The position numbers were made by a program, and so were the translations under genes. From positions 2,356,001-2,420,000 of the forward strand of contig OZ257146.1 of the NCBI GenBank assembly GCA_965279255.1: DNA of 64,000 nucleotides. Reading direction: 5' to 3'. This document shows, piece after piece, positions 34,729 through 43,517 of the stretch. Position 1 is the first letter of the stretch. Each line of letters begins with the position of its first letter. The notes beneath the pieces are model-generated. The model did no database searches and was not told where the DNA came from. It saw only the letters and a program-made list of their open reading frames with translations. Source of the DNA: CAMFLJ01 sp965279255. GTDB taxonomy: Bacteria > Actinomycetota > Acidimicrobiia > Acidimicrobiales > Acidimicrobilacustridaceae.

Positions 34729-34953
34729 TCAGGTGAGGATGATCAGGCCGATGACGCCGATGACCAGCGCCGCCACGACCACGATGCCGATGATCAGGGC
34801 CCACGGGGAGCCGCCGCGGCCCCGGTTCACGCCGAAGTCGACGACGTCCTGACGGCTGCGCTTCTGGCGGTACCGGTTGTCGGCCGGCGTGCCCACCTTC
34901 GGCAGGTGGTGCTGGGGCTTCCGGGGCTTCGCCGTCTTCTTGTGATTGGCCAC
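34729..34953 (-). CDS. small basic single-pass membrane protein
   Basis: A 74-residue protein from GTG 34953: a strongly basic N-terminus (VANHKKTAKPRKPQHHLPKV) and a C-terminal transmembrane helix (WALIIGIVVVAALVIGVIGLIIL), so it is a tail-anchored, N-in type. TAGCGT lies 8 nt upstream. It is first in an operon with arr. No family is recognised. Confidence 0.65.
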   Translation of the reverse strand: MANHKKTAKPRKPQHHLPKVGTPADNRYRQKRSRQDVVDFGVNRGRGGSPWALIIGIVVVAALVIGVIGLIILT

Positions 34954-34961
34954 GGCAGGCG

Positions 34962-34967
34962 ACGCTA
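34962..34967 (-). promoter_or_regulatory. -10 box TAGCGT of the small protein-arr operon
   Basis: TAGCGT on the minus strand ends 8 nt before GTG 34953 and is divergent from the TAGCGT of the fadD gene at 35039. Confidence 0.45.
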
Positions 34968-35038
34968 GCGCCCACGAGGACCCGTCGGGCCCCCTCGCTC
35001 GATGACCAACGCCCCGGGTCAAGGGTGGCGGCACTGGG

Positions 35039-35044
35039 TAGCGT
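35039..35044 (+). promoter_or_regulatory. -10 box TAGCGT of the 35051 fadD gene
   Basis: TAGCGT ends 6 nt before GTG 35051. Confidence 0.5.
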
Positions 35045-35050
35045 GAGACC

Positions 35051-36859
35051 GTGGCCGATCACCCCGCGGACAGCACCATCGTCGACATCTTCTGGCGCAA
35101 CGCCGCCCGCTACGGGCCGCGCCCGGCATTGCGCCGTCACGGCAGCGACGGCTGGGAGACCATGACCTGGGACGGCTACGCCATGGCCGTGCGCCAGGTG
35201 GCCGCCGGGCTGATCCACCTGGGCCTCGAGCCGGGCGACCGCGTGGGCGTGCTGTCGGGCAACCGCCGCGAATGGCACCTGGCCGACCTCGGCATCCTCG
35301 CCGCGGGCGGCGTCACGGTGCCCGTCTACCCGACCAACTCCTCGAGCCAGGTCGCCTACGTCCTCAGCCATTCGGGCTGCCGGTTCCTGTTCGTCGAGAA
35401 CCTCGACCAGCTCTCCAAGGTGCTCCTGCGGCGCGACGAGCTACCGATACTCGAGCGGGTCTTCGTGTTCGACCGGGGCGAGGGCCTCGACCACGAGTTC
35501 GTCGGCGACCTCGACGACCTCCAGGCCCTGGCCGCCGACGAGCTGGCCGAGCACCCGACGGTGCTCGACGACCGCAACCACGCCATCCACCTCGACGACC
35601 TGGCGACGATCGTCTACACGTCCGGCACCACCGGGCGACCCAAGGGCGTGGTGCTCACCCACGGCAACATCGCCGCCAACATCGACAACATCACGCGGGT
35701 CGTGCCCATCGGGCCCGACGACCGCTTCCTCTCGTTCCTCCCGCTCAGCCACATCGCCGAGCGCACCGTCAGCGACTTCGGTGAGGTGCTCGCCGGCGGC
35801 GAGACCTGGTTCGCCGAGAGCTTGGCCTCGGTGCAGGAGGACCTGCAGGCGTGCCGCCCCACCATCTTCTTCGCCGTGCCCCGGGTGTGGGAGAAGTTCC
35901 GCGAGGGCGTGCGGGAGAAGGTCGAGGGCCTCCCCAAGCCCGAGCGGGTGCTGGCCGAGCGCTACCTCCACCTCGCCGCCCGCAAGGGCCGCGTCACCGG
36001 TTCGGGGCCGGCGCTGTCGGTCAGCGAAGGCGTCCAGTACAAGGCCCTCGACGCGGTGATCGGCCGCACGATCCGCAAGGAGCTGGGCCTCGACAAGGCC
36101 CGCTACCTCGTGTCGGGCGCCGCCCCGGTCCACCCCGACCTGCTGCGCTGGTTCGAGGGGCTCGGCCTTCCGATCGCCGAGGTCTACGGCCAGACCGAGA
36201 ACTGCGGCGCCACATCGATGGGCCCGCCAGGGGCGCTGCGCTTCGGCACGGTCGGGCGCCCCATGCCCGGCGTGGAGGTCCGCATCGCCCACGACGGCGA
36301 GATCCTCACCCGCGGCGCCAACGTCACCACCGGGTACTACCTCGACGAGGCCAGCACGGCTGAGCTGCTCGACGCCGACGGCTGGATGCACACGGGCGAC
36401 CTCGGTGCGCTCGACATCGACGGCTACCTCACCATCACCGGCCGCAAGAAGGACCTCATCATCAACGCCTCGGGCAAGAACATCTCGCCCCAGGAGATCG
36501 AGACCCGGTTGCGCTACGAGCCGCTCATCTCCCAGGCCGTGGTGATCGGCGACGGGCGCCCGTACCTGACCGCCCTGCTCACCCTCGACTCCGAGGCGGT
36601 GCTCGAGTGGGCCGCGCACCACGGCCGCAGCGGCACCATCGAGGCGTTGACCACCGACCCCGACGTGCTCCGCGAGGTCGGCGAGAGCGTCGACCGGGTG
36701 AACCTCGAGCACGCCCGCGTCGAGGGCATCAAGCGGTGGCACGTGCTCCCGCACGACCTCACCGTCGCCGGCGGCGAGCTGACCCCCACGCTGAAGGTGA
36801 AGCGTGGCGTGGTGGCCGGCAAGTACGCCGACGTGGTCGAGGCGCTCTACGCCCGGTAG
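35051..36859 (+). CDS. long-chain acyl-CoA synthetase (FadD15-like)
   Basis: A 602-residue adenylate-forming ligase that activates fatty acids with ATP and CoA. The AMP-binding signature is IVYTSGTTGRPKGVVLTHGN; EVYGQTENCGATS, GWMHTGDLGALD and ITGRKKDLIINASGKNISPQ are the A4, A7 and A8-A10 motifs. The FLPLSHIAERTVSDF loop and length match the bubblegum/FadD15 group acting on long chains. The catalytic Lys is in TLKVKRG near the end. Its stop overlaps the end of the WS/DGAT gene by 13 bp on the other strand, placing a fatty-acid activator next to an acyltransferase. Confidence 0.93.
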   Translation: MADHPADSTIVDIFWRNAARYGPRPALRRHGSDGWETMTWDGYAMAVRQVAAGLIHLGLEPGDRVGVLSGNRREWHLADLGILAAGGVTVPVYPTNSSSQVAYVLSHSGCRFLFVENLDQLSKVLLRRDELPILERVFVFDRGEGLDHEFVGDLDDLQALAADELAEHPTVLDDRNHAIHLDDLATIVYTSGTTGRPKGVVLTHGNIAANIDNITRVVPIGPDDRFLSFLPLSHIAERTVSDFGEVLAGGETWFAESLASVQEDLQACRPTIFFAVPRVWEKFREGVREKVEGLPKPERVLAERYLHLAARKGRVTGSGPALSVSEGVQYKALDAVIGRTIRKELGLDKARYLVSGAAPVHPDLLRWFEGLGLPIAEVYGQTENCGATSMGPPGALRFGTVGRPMPGVEVRIAHDGEILTRGANVTTGYYLDEASTAELLDADGWMHTGDLGALDIDGYLTITGRKKDLIINASGKNISPQEIETRLRYEPLISQAVVIGDGRPYLTALLTLDSEAVLEWAAHHGRSGTIEALTTDPDVLREVGESVDRVNLEHARVEGIKRWHVLPHDLTVAGGELTPTLKVKRGVVAGKYADVVEALYAR

Positions 36860-38265
36860 CCCACCGCGACGATCTCGCCGAGGGCCTCGTGGAGGCACTC
36901 GCACAGCAGGGCCGGGTCGTCGACGGCGGCGACGTCGCACGCCACGCCGATGCAGGCGGTCTCACCGTGGGACATCATCGTCACCGACAGCGCCGCGCCC
37001 GAGGCCGGAGCGAACGGGTACTCGCGGATCATCTCCGCCCCGGCGATCCACGACCGCATCGGGATGCCCGGCACGTTGCTGCAGACCATGTCGACGTTGG
37101 CGAGCATGGCCCGGAAGACCGCGGCGGTGACCGGCGCCGGCAGCAGGTCGAGGGCGGCGGCGAGGCCGTCGCTGAACTCGATGGCCGGCTCGTGCTGCCA
37201 GGCGCGGGCCAGGGCGCCGATCACCTTCATCCGCTCGACCGGGTCCTCGATGTCGCCGGGGGCCGAGAAGCGGGCGGGGGTGAACCGGTTGCCCACGAAG
37301 TCGTCGGAGTCGGCGCGCAGGTTGATCGGCATGGTGATGCGGATCTGCTCGAGGTTCACGGCGTGGTGCGTGTGGTAGCGGCTGACCCCGCCGACGACCG
37401 CGGCGAGGAAGGCGTCGTTGATGCTGCCGCCGGCGACCTTGCCGGCGCGGCGCAGGTCCTCCACCGGAACCTCGAGCACGCCGAGGCGACGGGTGAGGCT
37501 GCGGCCGTGCAGCACCGTGGAGGCGGGGGCGGCGATGGGCCTGAGGAGGCGCCACGTCGACGGGACCAGCTCGCCGAGCTGGGGCACGACCCGCAGGGCG
37601 GTGCCGGGGAGCGAGCCGACCATGCGCGCCGCCCCGCCCACCTGCTCGGTGAAGGCCCGCACCAGCAGCTCGACCGCTCCGGGGAGCTCGCCCGGGCGCG
37701 GGTGACGCACCGCGGGCGGGTGGTCGATCGGGACGTCGGGGCGGTCATCGAGCAGCGCCAGGGCGAGCTCGACCCCACCGACGCCGTCGGTGAGCGAGTG
37801 GTGGATCTTCTGGATCAGCGCGGCCCGGCCGTCGGCGAGCCCCTCGACGACGGTGAACTCCCAGAGCGGGCGCTCGCGGTCGAAGGCGGCCATGGCGATG
37901 GGCTGGGCGATCGCCAGCACCGCCGAGAGGTCCCGCGGCTCGGGGGCCTCGACGCGGCGCAGGTGGTACGAGAGGTCGAACTGGGTGTCGGTCACCCACC
38001 GCGGCGGGCCGAGGCCGAAGGGGGTCGTGACGACCCGTTGGCCGAGGCGGGGCACGTCGATGACGGCCTGCTCGAGGCGTGCCACGAGGCGCTCCCAGTC
38101 GGGCGCCTTGTCGAACAGGCCGATGGCGGTGATCGTCGAGCGGAGCACGGGGTCGTGCTCGATGCTCCACAGCACGGCGTCGGCCGGGTGCATCGCCTCG
38201 CGCAGCTTCACCAACGGGGCGGACACGTGGTGGGGTTGGTGATCGTCCACCGGGACGTCAGACAT
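36847..38265 (-). CDS. wax ester synthase / diacylglycerol acyltransferase (WS/DGAT)
   Basis: A 472-residue enzyme that esterifies acyl-CoA to diacylglycerol or fatty alcohol for storage lipid. The catalytic HHSLTDG motif is at residues 155-161; PLWEFTVVEGL precedes it and the second family block, NDAFLAAVVGGVSRY, and CSNVPGIPMRSWIAGAE follow. Length and order agree with actinobacterial WS/DGAT (about 460). GGGGAGGAGG precedes the ATG at 38265. It converges with the FadD gene and diverges from the MBL-fold gene. Confidence 0.93.
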   Translation of the reverse strand: MSDVPVDDHQPHHVSAPLVKLREAMHPADAVLWSIEHDPVLRSTITAIGLFDKAPDWERLVARLEQAVIDVPRLGQRVVTTPFGLGPPRWVTDTQFDLSYHLRRVEAPEPRDLSAVLAIAQPIAMAAFDRERPLWEFTVVEGLADGRAALIQKIHHSLTDGVGGVELALALLDDRPDVPIDHPPAVRHPRPGELPGAVELLVRAFTEQVGGAARMVGSLPGTALRVVPQLGELVPSTWRLLRPIAAPASTVLHGRSLTRRLGVLEVPVEDLRRAGKVAGGSINDAFLAAVVGGVSRYHTHHAVNLEQIRITMPINLRADSDDFVGNRFTPARFSAPGDIEDPVERMKVIGALARAWQHEPAIEFSDGLAAALDLLPAPVTAAVFRAMLANVDMVCSNVPGIPMRSWIAGAEMIREYPFAPASGAALSVTMMSHGETACIGVACDVAAVDDPALLCECLHEALGEIVAVGYRA

Positions 38266-38325
38266 GGCGATCCTCCTCCCCGGTCGACGCAGGGGCCCAG
38301 CAAGTGTCGACCGTACCGCTCACGG

Positions 38326-38339
38326 CCTTGAGCGCAAGG
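38326..38339. promoter_or_regulatory. candidate operator CCTTG-N4-CAAGG
   Basis: A perfect 5-bp inverted repeat lies between the divergent WS/DGAT and MBL-fold genes, just before a TAGGCT box (38344-38349) 9 nt from ATG 38359. The arms are short, so binding is speculative. Confidence 0.25.
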
Positions 38340-38358
38340 GCCTTAGGCTCGTTTCGCC

Positions 38359-39237
38359 ATGACCGAGCTCGGCCCCATGCCTCCCACCCCCGACGTCGGC
38401 CCCGTCGCCCCGGACGCCGGCTCGCTCGAGCCCGTCGCCCCCGGGGTGTGGGTCTGGATCGGCACCGACGGTCGGGGCCGCCCCGGGCCCAACGTCGGGG
38501 TGGTCGTCGAGGACGACGGCATCACCCTGGTCGACACGCTGTCGGCGCCCTCCGCGGCCCGGGCCCTCAACCAGGCCCTGCAGCGCTTCGGGGTGCCGGT
38601 GCGCCGGGTGGTCTACAGCTCCAGCCACGTCGAGTCGGTGGGCGGCTCGGCCGTGTTCTGGATGGCGGCCCGCTACGGGCGGCCCCAGACCAGCGCCCTG
38701 CTCGAGCAGCCGGTGCCCGTCGACGCCTACCGGCGGCTCGTGCCCGGCTACGCCCACGACTACGACGAGGAGTTCGCCACCCGGCCGGTCTCCCACATCG
38801 TCGACGCCGCAGCGTGGCTCACGCCCGCGGTCTGCGCGGTGCCGGTGCAGGGCCACCAGGACCAGAACCTGGTCGTGCTGGTGCCGTCGGCCGGCGTGCT
38901 CTTCGCCGGGGCGATGGCCACGTTCGGCACCACGCCCAACGCCTACGACGGCGATCCCGAGGCCTGGGCCGACACCCTCGGCGAGCTGCGCGAGCAGGCC
39001 ACGGTGGTGATCCCCGGCGTCGGCCCGGTGGGCGGCCCCGACCACGTCACGGCGGTGCAGGCCTACCTCTACGCGGTCGCCGACGCCGACGGCGACCCCC
39101 GCCGGATCCCCGACGGCCCCTGGGACGACTGGGCCGACCGCGACCTCGACGAGGTCAACGTCGAGCGCGCCGCCCGCATCTCGGGGGATGATCGGGGCGT
39201 TCCGGTCGCGATGCTGCGCCGGTTGGGCCTGGCCTGA
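38359..39237 (+). CDS. degenerate metallo-beta-lactamase-fold protein
   Basis: A 292-residue protein with the MBL fold: VAPGVWVWIG, NVGVVVEDDGITLVDT, and FGVPVRRVVYSSSHVESVGGS. The metal motif HxHxDH is changed to SSHVES (residues 88-93), keeping only the second His; the later His appears as GHQDQNLVVLV and the bridging-Asp position as FAGAM. It should therefore bind metal poorly or not at all, so a hydrolase call would be unsafe. It lies just upstream of a Nudix gene (21-bp gap) and probably shares its transcript. Confidence 0.75.
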   Translation: MTELGPMPPTPDVGPVAPDAGSLEPVAPGVWVWIGTDGRGRPGPNVGVVVEDDGITLVDTLSAPSAARALNQALQRFGVPVRRVVYSSSHVESVGGSAVFWMAARYGRPQTSALLEQPVPVDAYRRLVPGYAHDYDEEFATRPVSHIVDAAAWLTPAVCAVPVQGHQDQNLVVLVPSAGVLFAGAMATFGTTPNAYDGDPEAWADTLGELREQATVVIPGVGPVGGPDHVTAVQAYLYAVADADGDPRRIPDGPWDDWADRDLDEVNVERAARISGDDRGVPVAMLRRLGLA

Positions 39238-39258
39238 CGGCCGGCGACGAGGGGGACC

Positions 39259-40008
39259 ATGGCAACCGGTGACACATCGTGGCGGCGTGAGCGGCCCGAC
39301 GGCGAGAAGGTCCCCGAGGCGGTCCCGGCCGCCACCACCGTGCTGGTGCGCGACGGCACCGAGGGCGTCGAGGTGCTCATGGCCCGCCGCAACTCCCGTC
39401 TCGCCTTCGCCGGTGGCGCGTGGGTGTTCCCGGGTGGTCGGGTCGACCCCGGCGACTGGGACGGGGAGCCCGTCACCGACCTGCGCGACCGCCGCATGCT
39501 CGACGCCGCCCGCCAGGCCGCGGTCCGCGAGGCCGCCGAGGAGACCGGCGCGGTGATCGAGGCGGCGTCGCTGGTGCTGATCTCGCACTGGACCCCGCCC
39601 ATCCAGGCCCCGAAGCGCTTCGCCACCTACTTCTTCCTGGGGCCGGCACCGGCCGAGATCGCCGACCTGCAGGCCGACGGCGGCGAGATCCACGAGCTCG
39701 GCTGGCTCCGGCCCGCCGCGGCCATCGACGCTCGCAACGCCGGCGAGATCGAGCTGGCGCCCCCGCAGTTCATCACCCTCGAGCACCTCCGCCCCTTCGT
39801 CACCGCGGCCGAGGCGCTGGCGTTCTACTCCGCCCGCCGCCCCGAGCACTTCGCCACGTCGTTCGCCGGGGTCGAGGGCGGCATGGTCGCCATGTACGAG
39901 GGCGACGCCGCCTACGGAACCGACGACGTCGACGTCCCCGGCCCGCGGCACCGGCTCTGGATGGTCGAGTCCGGCTGGCGCTACGAGCGCACCGACCCCG
40001 AAGGCTGA
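39259..40008 (+). CDS. Nudix hydrolase (NUDT7/19-like)
   Basis: A 249-residue Nudix protein. The Nudix box spans GGRVDPGDWDG to AARQAAVREAAEETGAVIE, with the REAAEETG metal-binding core. The extended insert within the box and AWVFPGGRVDP resemble the NUDT7/NUDT19 CoA-diphosphatase group, which hydrolyses CoA and acyl-CoA; ISHWTPPIQAPKRFATYFFL after the box also fits. GAGGGGGACC precedes the ATG. CoA turnover would suit the surrounding acyl-CoA genes, but the substrate is inferred. Confidence 0.88.
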   Translation: MATGDTSWRRERPDGEKVPEAVPAATTVLVRDGTEGVEVLMARRNSRLAFAGGAWVFPGGRVDPGDWDGEPVTDLRDRRMLDAARQAAVREAAEETGAVIEAASLVLISHWTPPIQAPKRFATYFFLGPAPAEIADLQADGGEIHELGWLRPAAAIDARNAGEIELAPPQFITLEHLRPFVTAAEALAFYSARRPEHFATSFAGVEGGMVAMYEGDAAYGTDDVDVPGPRHRLWMVESGWRYERTDPEG

Positions 40009-40064
40009 GGCCGGCCCGCCCGCCGGGACGAGCGCGCCGCGTCCGGGGCTGGCAAGCTCCGGAG

Positions 40065-40646
40065 GTGATCGAGCCCACCACCGCGCCGCGACCCGTGGGC
40101 CGCCCGCGTGACCCCAACGTCGATCACGCCGTGCTGGAGGCCACCGGCGCCATGCTGGCCGAGGGGGGCTACGAGGGCATCACCATCGAGGCCGTGGCCC
40201 AGGCCGCCGGGGTCAGCAAGAACGCCATCTACCGGCGGTGGCCCGACAAGGTCTCGATGGTGCTCGACACCATCGAGCACCTGGCTCCGGCCAAGGCCCA
40301 CCGCGTCGACACCGGCGACATCCGGGCCGACATGGCCACCATGCTGCGGGCCATGGCCGAGTCCCTGCGCGGGGTCGACGGGCGCCTGGCCACGGCCCTC
40401 GCGTCCGACATCACCCGCCATCCCGAGCTGGCCGAGGCGTTCCGGGCCCGGCTGGTCGAGCCCCGCCGCGAGGAGCTCGAGGCCCGGGTGCGCCGGGCGG
40501 TCGAGGCCGGGCAGCTGCCGGCCGACAGCGACGTGGAGCTGCTCACGGGCATCGGCCCGGCCCTGCTCTACCACCGCATGCTGTTCGACGGGGTGGCCCC
40601 CGACGACGCCTACGTCACGAGGATCATCGAGCAGTTCTGGAGCTGA
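40065..40646 (+). CDS. TetR/AcrR-family transcriptional regulator
   Basis: A 193-residue repressor-type protein. The helix-turn-helix (ITIEAVAQAAGVSKNAIYRRWPDK) follows GRPRDPNVDHAVLEATGAML. The C-terminal domain with RHPELAEAFRARLVEPRRE belongs to the TetR_C type often seen in drug or acyl-CoA sensors. GTG 40065 abuts a GGAGG tract, so the exact start is uncertain by a few codons. It follows the Nudix gene by 56 bp on the same strand. Confidence 0.88.
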   Translation: MIEPTTAPRPVGRPRDPNVDHAVLEATGAMLAEGGYEGITIEAVAQAAGVSKNAIYRRWPDKVSMVLDTIEHLAPAKAHRVDTGDIRADMATMLRAMAESLRGVDGRLATALASDITRHPELAEAFRARLVEPRREELEARVRRAVEAGQLPADSDVELLTGIGPALLYHRMLFDGVAPDDAYVTRIIEQFWS

Positions 40647-40658
40647 GCGACGGCCGGC

Positions 40659-40883
40659 TCAGCAGCCGCACATGCCGCCGCAGCAGCCGCCACCCGAGGG
40701 GCGCGGCGCCGACGACGGCGCAGGCGCCTGGGAGGCCCCGCCCACCGAGGCGAACATCGACAGCAGCCGACGCGAGCCCACGTGGCCCTGCGGGCACTCG
40801 ATGGGGTCGGAGGCCTCGGCCATCGGCCGGCGGGCCTCGAAGGTCTCGTCGCAGATCGGGCAGCGGTACTCGTAGAGCGGCAC
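40659..40883 (-). CDS. FmdB-family zinc-ribbon protein
   Basis: A 74-residue FmdB-type protein: MPLYEYRCPICDETFEARRPM, then CPQGHVGSRRL, one Cys of the usual second pair being replaced by His in CPQGH. It ends in the Gly/Cys cluster GGGCCGGMCGC, five Cys that could bind metal. FmdB was named for regulation of formamidase and amidases, but most homologues have no known role. GTG 40883 follows TAGGCT by 6 nt. Confidence 0.88.
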   Translation of the reverse strand: MPLYEYRCPICDETFEARRPMAEASDPIECPQGHVGSRRLLSMFASVGGASQAPAPSSAPRPSGGGCCGGMCGC

Positions 40884-40889
40884 GACGCG

Positions 40890-40895
40890 AGCCTA
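40890..40895 (-). promoter_or_regulatory. -10 box TAGGCT of the FmdB gene
   Basis: TAGGCT on the minus strand ends 6 nt before GTG 40883 and overlaps the stop of the preceding gene's region. Confidence 0.45.
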
Positions 40896-40896
40896 G

Positions 40897-41292
40897 CTAG
40901 GAGACGAGCCGGGCCACGATCTGCGCGACCTGGATCAGGATGGGCAACAGCAGCAGGGTGAGCAGGCCCAGCGCGACGCCCCGCTTCCAGCCCCGTGACG
41001 CGGAGACGCCGCGACCGAAGGCACCGAAGCGCTCGATCTCGCCCTCGACGGTCCACTGGTTGTGCTCGAAGGCGGGGAAGCCCTCCTCGACCACGGCCTC
41101 GGTGCCCTCGAGGCGGTCGCCGAACAGGTCGTCGTCGAACCGCTCGTCGTCGGAGGCCTCCCCGGAGGCGGGCGGCTCGGAGGGGTGGAGCCGGCGCGTG
41201 CGCACCCGGGGCGGGCCGGCGGGACCGGACGGTGACGCGTGGAAGCGCTCGTTCCACGCCTCGACGTCGAAGTCCTCGTCCTCTCCGGCCAC
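40897..41292 (-). CDS. tail-anchored acidic membrane protein of unknown function
   Basis: A 131-residue protein with a charged, disordered first 100 residues (MAGEDEDFDVEAWNERFHAS; DDERFDDDLFGDRLEGTE) and one C-terminal transmembrane helix (GVALGLLTLLLLPILIQVAQ), so most of it is expected in the cytoplasm. TACCGT lies 6 nt before GTG 41292. It is 13 bp upstream of the FmdB gene and may be co-transcribed. No family is recognised. Confidence 0.65.
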   Translation of the reverse strand: MAGEDEDFDVEAWNERFHASPSGPAGPPRVRTRRLHPSEPPASGEASDDERFDDDLFGDRLEGTEAVVEEGFPAFEHNQWTVEGEIERFGAFGRGVSASRGWKRGVALGLLTLLLLPILIQVAQIVARLVS

Positions 41293-41298
41293 GGCGGA

Positions 41299-41304
41299 AC
41301 GGTA
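41299..41304 (-). promoter_or_regulatory. -10 box TACCGT of the 41292 gene
   Basis: TACCGT on the minus strand ends 6 nt before GTG 41292. Confidence 0.4.
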
Positions 41305-41359
41305 GACCCGTGCGCCGCGACCGTGCTCGGTGCCCGCCGACGGGCCCGGGCACCGGCTC

Positions 41360-42130
41360 CTAGTGGGGCACCATCCCGCCGTCGGCCAGGATGCACTGAC
41401 CGGTGATGAAGCTGCCGGCGTCGGAGGCCAGCAGCAGGACCGGGCCGACCATCTCGTCGGGGTCGGCCATGCGCTTCATCGGCGACGCGTCGGCCATGCG
41501 CTGCTGGGCCTCGGGCGGGTTGTTGCGCACCATGTCGGTGTTCACCGTGCCGGGGGCCAGCGCGTTGACGCGGATGCCACGGGCGGCGAAGCCCGAGCCC
41601 ATGGCCCGGGTGAACGACATGAGGGCCGCCTTGGCCGCGGCGTACATGGAGCCGTTGGCCGAGGCGAGGAACGCCCCCGCCGAGATGACGTTGACCACCG
41701 AGGCGTGCTCGCTGCGCTCGAGGTACGGGAGGGCGGCCTGGACCAGGAACACCGGACCCCGCAGGTTCACGCCGAACGACTTGTCCCACGCCTCGGGGGT
41801 GAGCTCCCCGAGGGGCAGGGCGAGGGCGTTGGCCGCGTTGTTCACGACGATGTCGATGCCGCCGAAGCGCTCGACGGTCGCCTCGACCAGAGCGTTGACG
41901 CCGTCGATCTCGCCGAGGTGGGTCGGCACGCCGAGCGCCTGCCCGCCCATGGCGACGAGGTGGGCCTCGGTCTCGGCGCAGGCGTCGGCCTTGCGGCTGG
42001 CCACGACGACGTTGGCGCCGGCGGCGACGAAGCCCTCGGCGATCGCCCGCCCGATGCCCCTCGTGCCTCCCGTGACGATGGCCGTGCGACCGGTCAGGTC
42101 GAACAGGCTCTGCAGCTTCTCGCGGTCCAT
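41360..42130 (-). CDS. SDR family oxidoreductase
   Basis: A 256-residue classical SDR: TGGTRGIGRAIAEGF near residue 20, NNAANALAL, Ser in NVISAGAFLASANGSMYAAAK (Tyr and Lys of the active site), APGTVNTDMV and ILADGGMVPH. The acid/base Ser is within the VISAG/ANGS stretch. AGGGGGAGC precedes the ATG at 42130. It diverges from the P450 at 42208 and likely oxidises or reduces a hydroxyacyl-CoA or alcohol in the same catabolic route. Confidence 0.9.
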   Translation of the reverse strand: MDREKLQSLFDLTGRTAIVTGGTRGIGRAIAEGFVAAGANVVVASRKADACAETEAHLVAMGGQALGVPTHLGEIDGVNALVEATVERFGGIDIVVNNAANALALPLGELTPEAWDKSFGVNLRGPVFLVQAALPYLERSEHASVVNVISAGAFLASANGSMYAAAKAALMSFTRAMGSGFAARGIRVNALAPGTVNTDMVRNNPPEAQQRMADASPMKRMADPDEMVGPVLLLASDAGSFITGQCILADGGMVPH

Positions 42131-42195
42131 GCCGCTCCCCCTCTGTCCCCTCCCGACGCGTGCCGGGCACCGGCACCTCGGCCGGGTCGACAACC

Positions 42196-42201
42196 TAACG
42201 T
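42196..42201 (+). promoter_or_regulatory. -10 box TAACGT of the first P450 gene
   Basis: TAACGT ends 6 nt before GTG 42208. Confidence 0.5.
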
Positions 42202-42207
42202 GGGCCT

Positions 42208-43449
42208 GTGGGGGAACTGGACTCGATCGACCTGACCGACCTCGACAACTTCGCGGACGGGTTCCCGCACGCGCTGTTCGAGGTCCACCGGCGCGAGGCC
42301 CCGGTGTGGTGGCACGAGCCCACCGGGCACACGCCCGACGGCGAGGGGTTCTGGTCGGTCGCCACCTACGGCGAGGTGCTGACGGTCCTCCACGACCCCG
42401 ACACCTACTCGTCGGAGACCGGCGGCGACCGGCCCAACGGCGGCACCCTCATCCAGGACCTGCCCGTGGCGGGCCAGGTGCTCAACATGATGGACGACCC
42501 CCGCCACGCCCGGATCCGGCGGCTGGTGAGCTCGGGGCTCACGCCGAAGATGGTGCGGTCGCTCGAGCAGGAGCTGCGGCGTCGCACCCGGGCCCTGCTC
42601 GACGCCGTGCCCGACGGCGAGGAGGTCGACGTCCTGGTCGAGGTGGCCGCCGAGCTGCCGATGCAGATGATCTGCATCCTGCTCGGAGTCCCGGAGCAGG
42701 AGCGCCACTGGCTGTTCGAGGCCGTCGAACCGGGCTTCGACTACCGAGGGTCGCGCAAGGCCTTCGAGCCCGACACCGCCAACGACGACGCCCGGGCCCG
42801 CATGCAGGCCTACGGCGCCGAGCTGGTGGCGGCCAAGCGGGTCGACCCCGGCGACGACATGCTCTCGCTCGTGGTGCAGGCCACCCTCGACGACGTCGAC
42901 CCGCCCCGCCTCACCGACGCCGAGCTCTACGCCTTCTTCTCGCTGCTGTTCGCGGCCGGGTCGGAGACCACCCGCAACGCCATCGCCGGCGGGTTGGCGG
43001 CCCTGGTCCAGCGGCCCGACCAGCTGGCCCTGCTCCGGGCCGACCCGTCGCTGATGCCGACCGCGGTCGACGAGCTGCTGCGCTGGACCACCCCTTCGCC
43101 GTCGAAGCGCCGCACCGCCACCCGCCGCACCGAGCTGGGCGGCAACGCGATCGCCCCCGGCGACAAGGTCGTGGTGTGGGAAGGATCGGCCAACCGCGAC
43201 GACGCCGCCTTCGAGCGGGCCGGCGAGATCGACATCACCCGCAACCCGAACCCGCACCTCACCTTCGGCCACGGCATCCACCACTGCCTCGGCGCCAACC
43301 TGGCCCGGCTGGAGATGACCGTCATGTTCGAGGAGCTGCTGCCCGCCTTCCCCACCATCGAGATGACCCGACCGGTGGAGTGGACCCGGAGCAACCGCCA
43401 CACCGGCGTGCGGCACCTCTGGATGCGCCTGGAGCGGGAAGGCCGCTGA
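42208..43449 (+). CDS. cytochrome P450 (CYP125/142/124-like)
   Basis: A 413-residue soluble class I P450. The heme ligand is Cys360 in FGHGIHHCLGANLARLE, the I-helix FAAGSETTRNAI carries an acid plus Thr pair, and the ExxR pair is VDELLRW. The N-terminal LTDLDNFADGFPHALFEVHR and the NMMDDPRHARIRRLVSSG loop resemble actinobacterial P450s that attack the terminal carbon of sterol or branched side chains. No ferredoxin gene is adjacent. The hydratase gene follows after 68 bp and is probably co-expressed. Confidence 0.92.
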   Translation: MGELDSIDLTDLDNFADGFPHALFEVHRREAPVWWHEPTGHTPDGEGFWSVATYGEVLTVLHDPDTYSSETGGDRPNGGTLIQDLPVAGQVLNMMDDPRHARIRRLVSSGLTPKMVRSLEQELRRRTRALLDAVPDGEEVDVLVEVAAELPMQMICILLGVPEQERHWLFEAVEPGFDYRGSRKAFEPDTANDDARARMQAYGAELVAAKRVDPGDDMLSLVVQATLDDVDPPRLTDAELYAFFSLLFAAGSETTRNAIAGGLAALVQRPDQLALLRADPSLMPTAVDELLRWTTPSPSKRRTATRRTELGGNAIAPGDKVVVWEGSANRDDAAFERAGEIDITRNPNPHLTFGHGIHHCLGANLARLEMTVMFEELLPAFPTIEMTRPVEWTRSNRHTGVRHLWMRLEREGR

Positions 43450-43517
43450 GGCCGTTCTGGTAGAAACGCTGACCGTGCCGTGCCCGCGGCGACCGACCTT
43501 CGACAGGGGAATCGACC

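Noticed and set aside
38256..38262. A TCTGACG half-site at the WS/DGAT start
   Set aside because: Only one arm is present (it codes MSDV after the ATG) and no inverse arm follows at the right distance.
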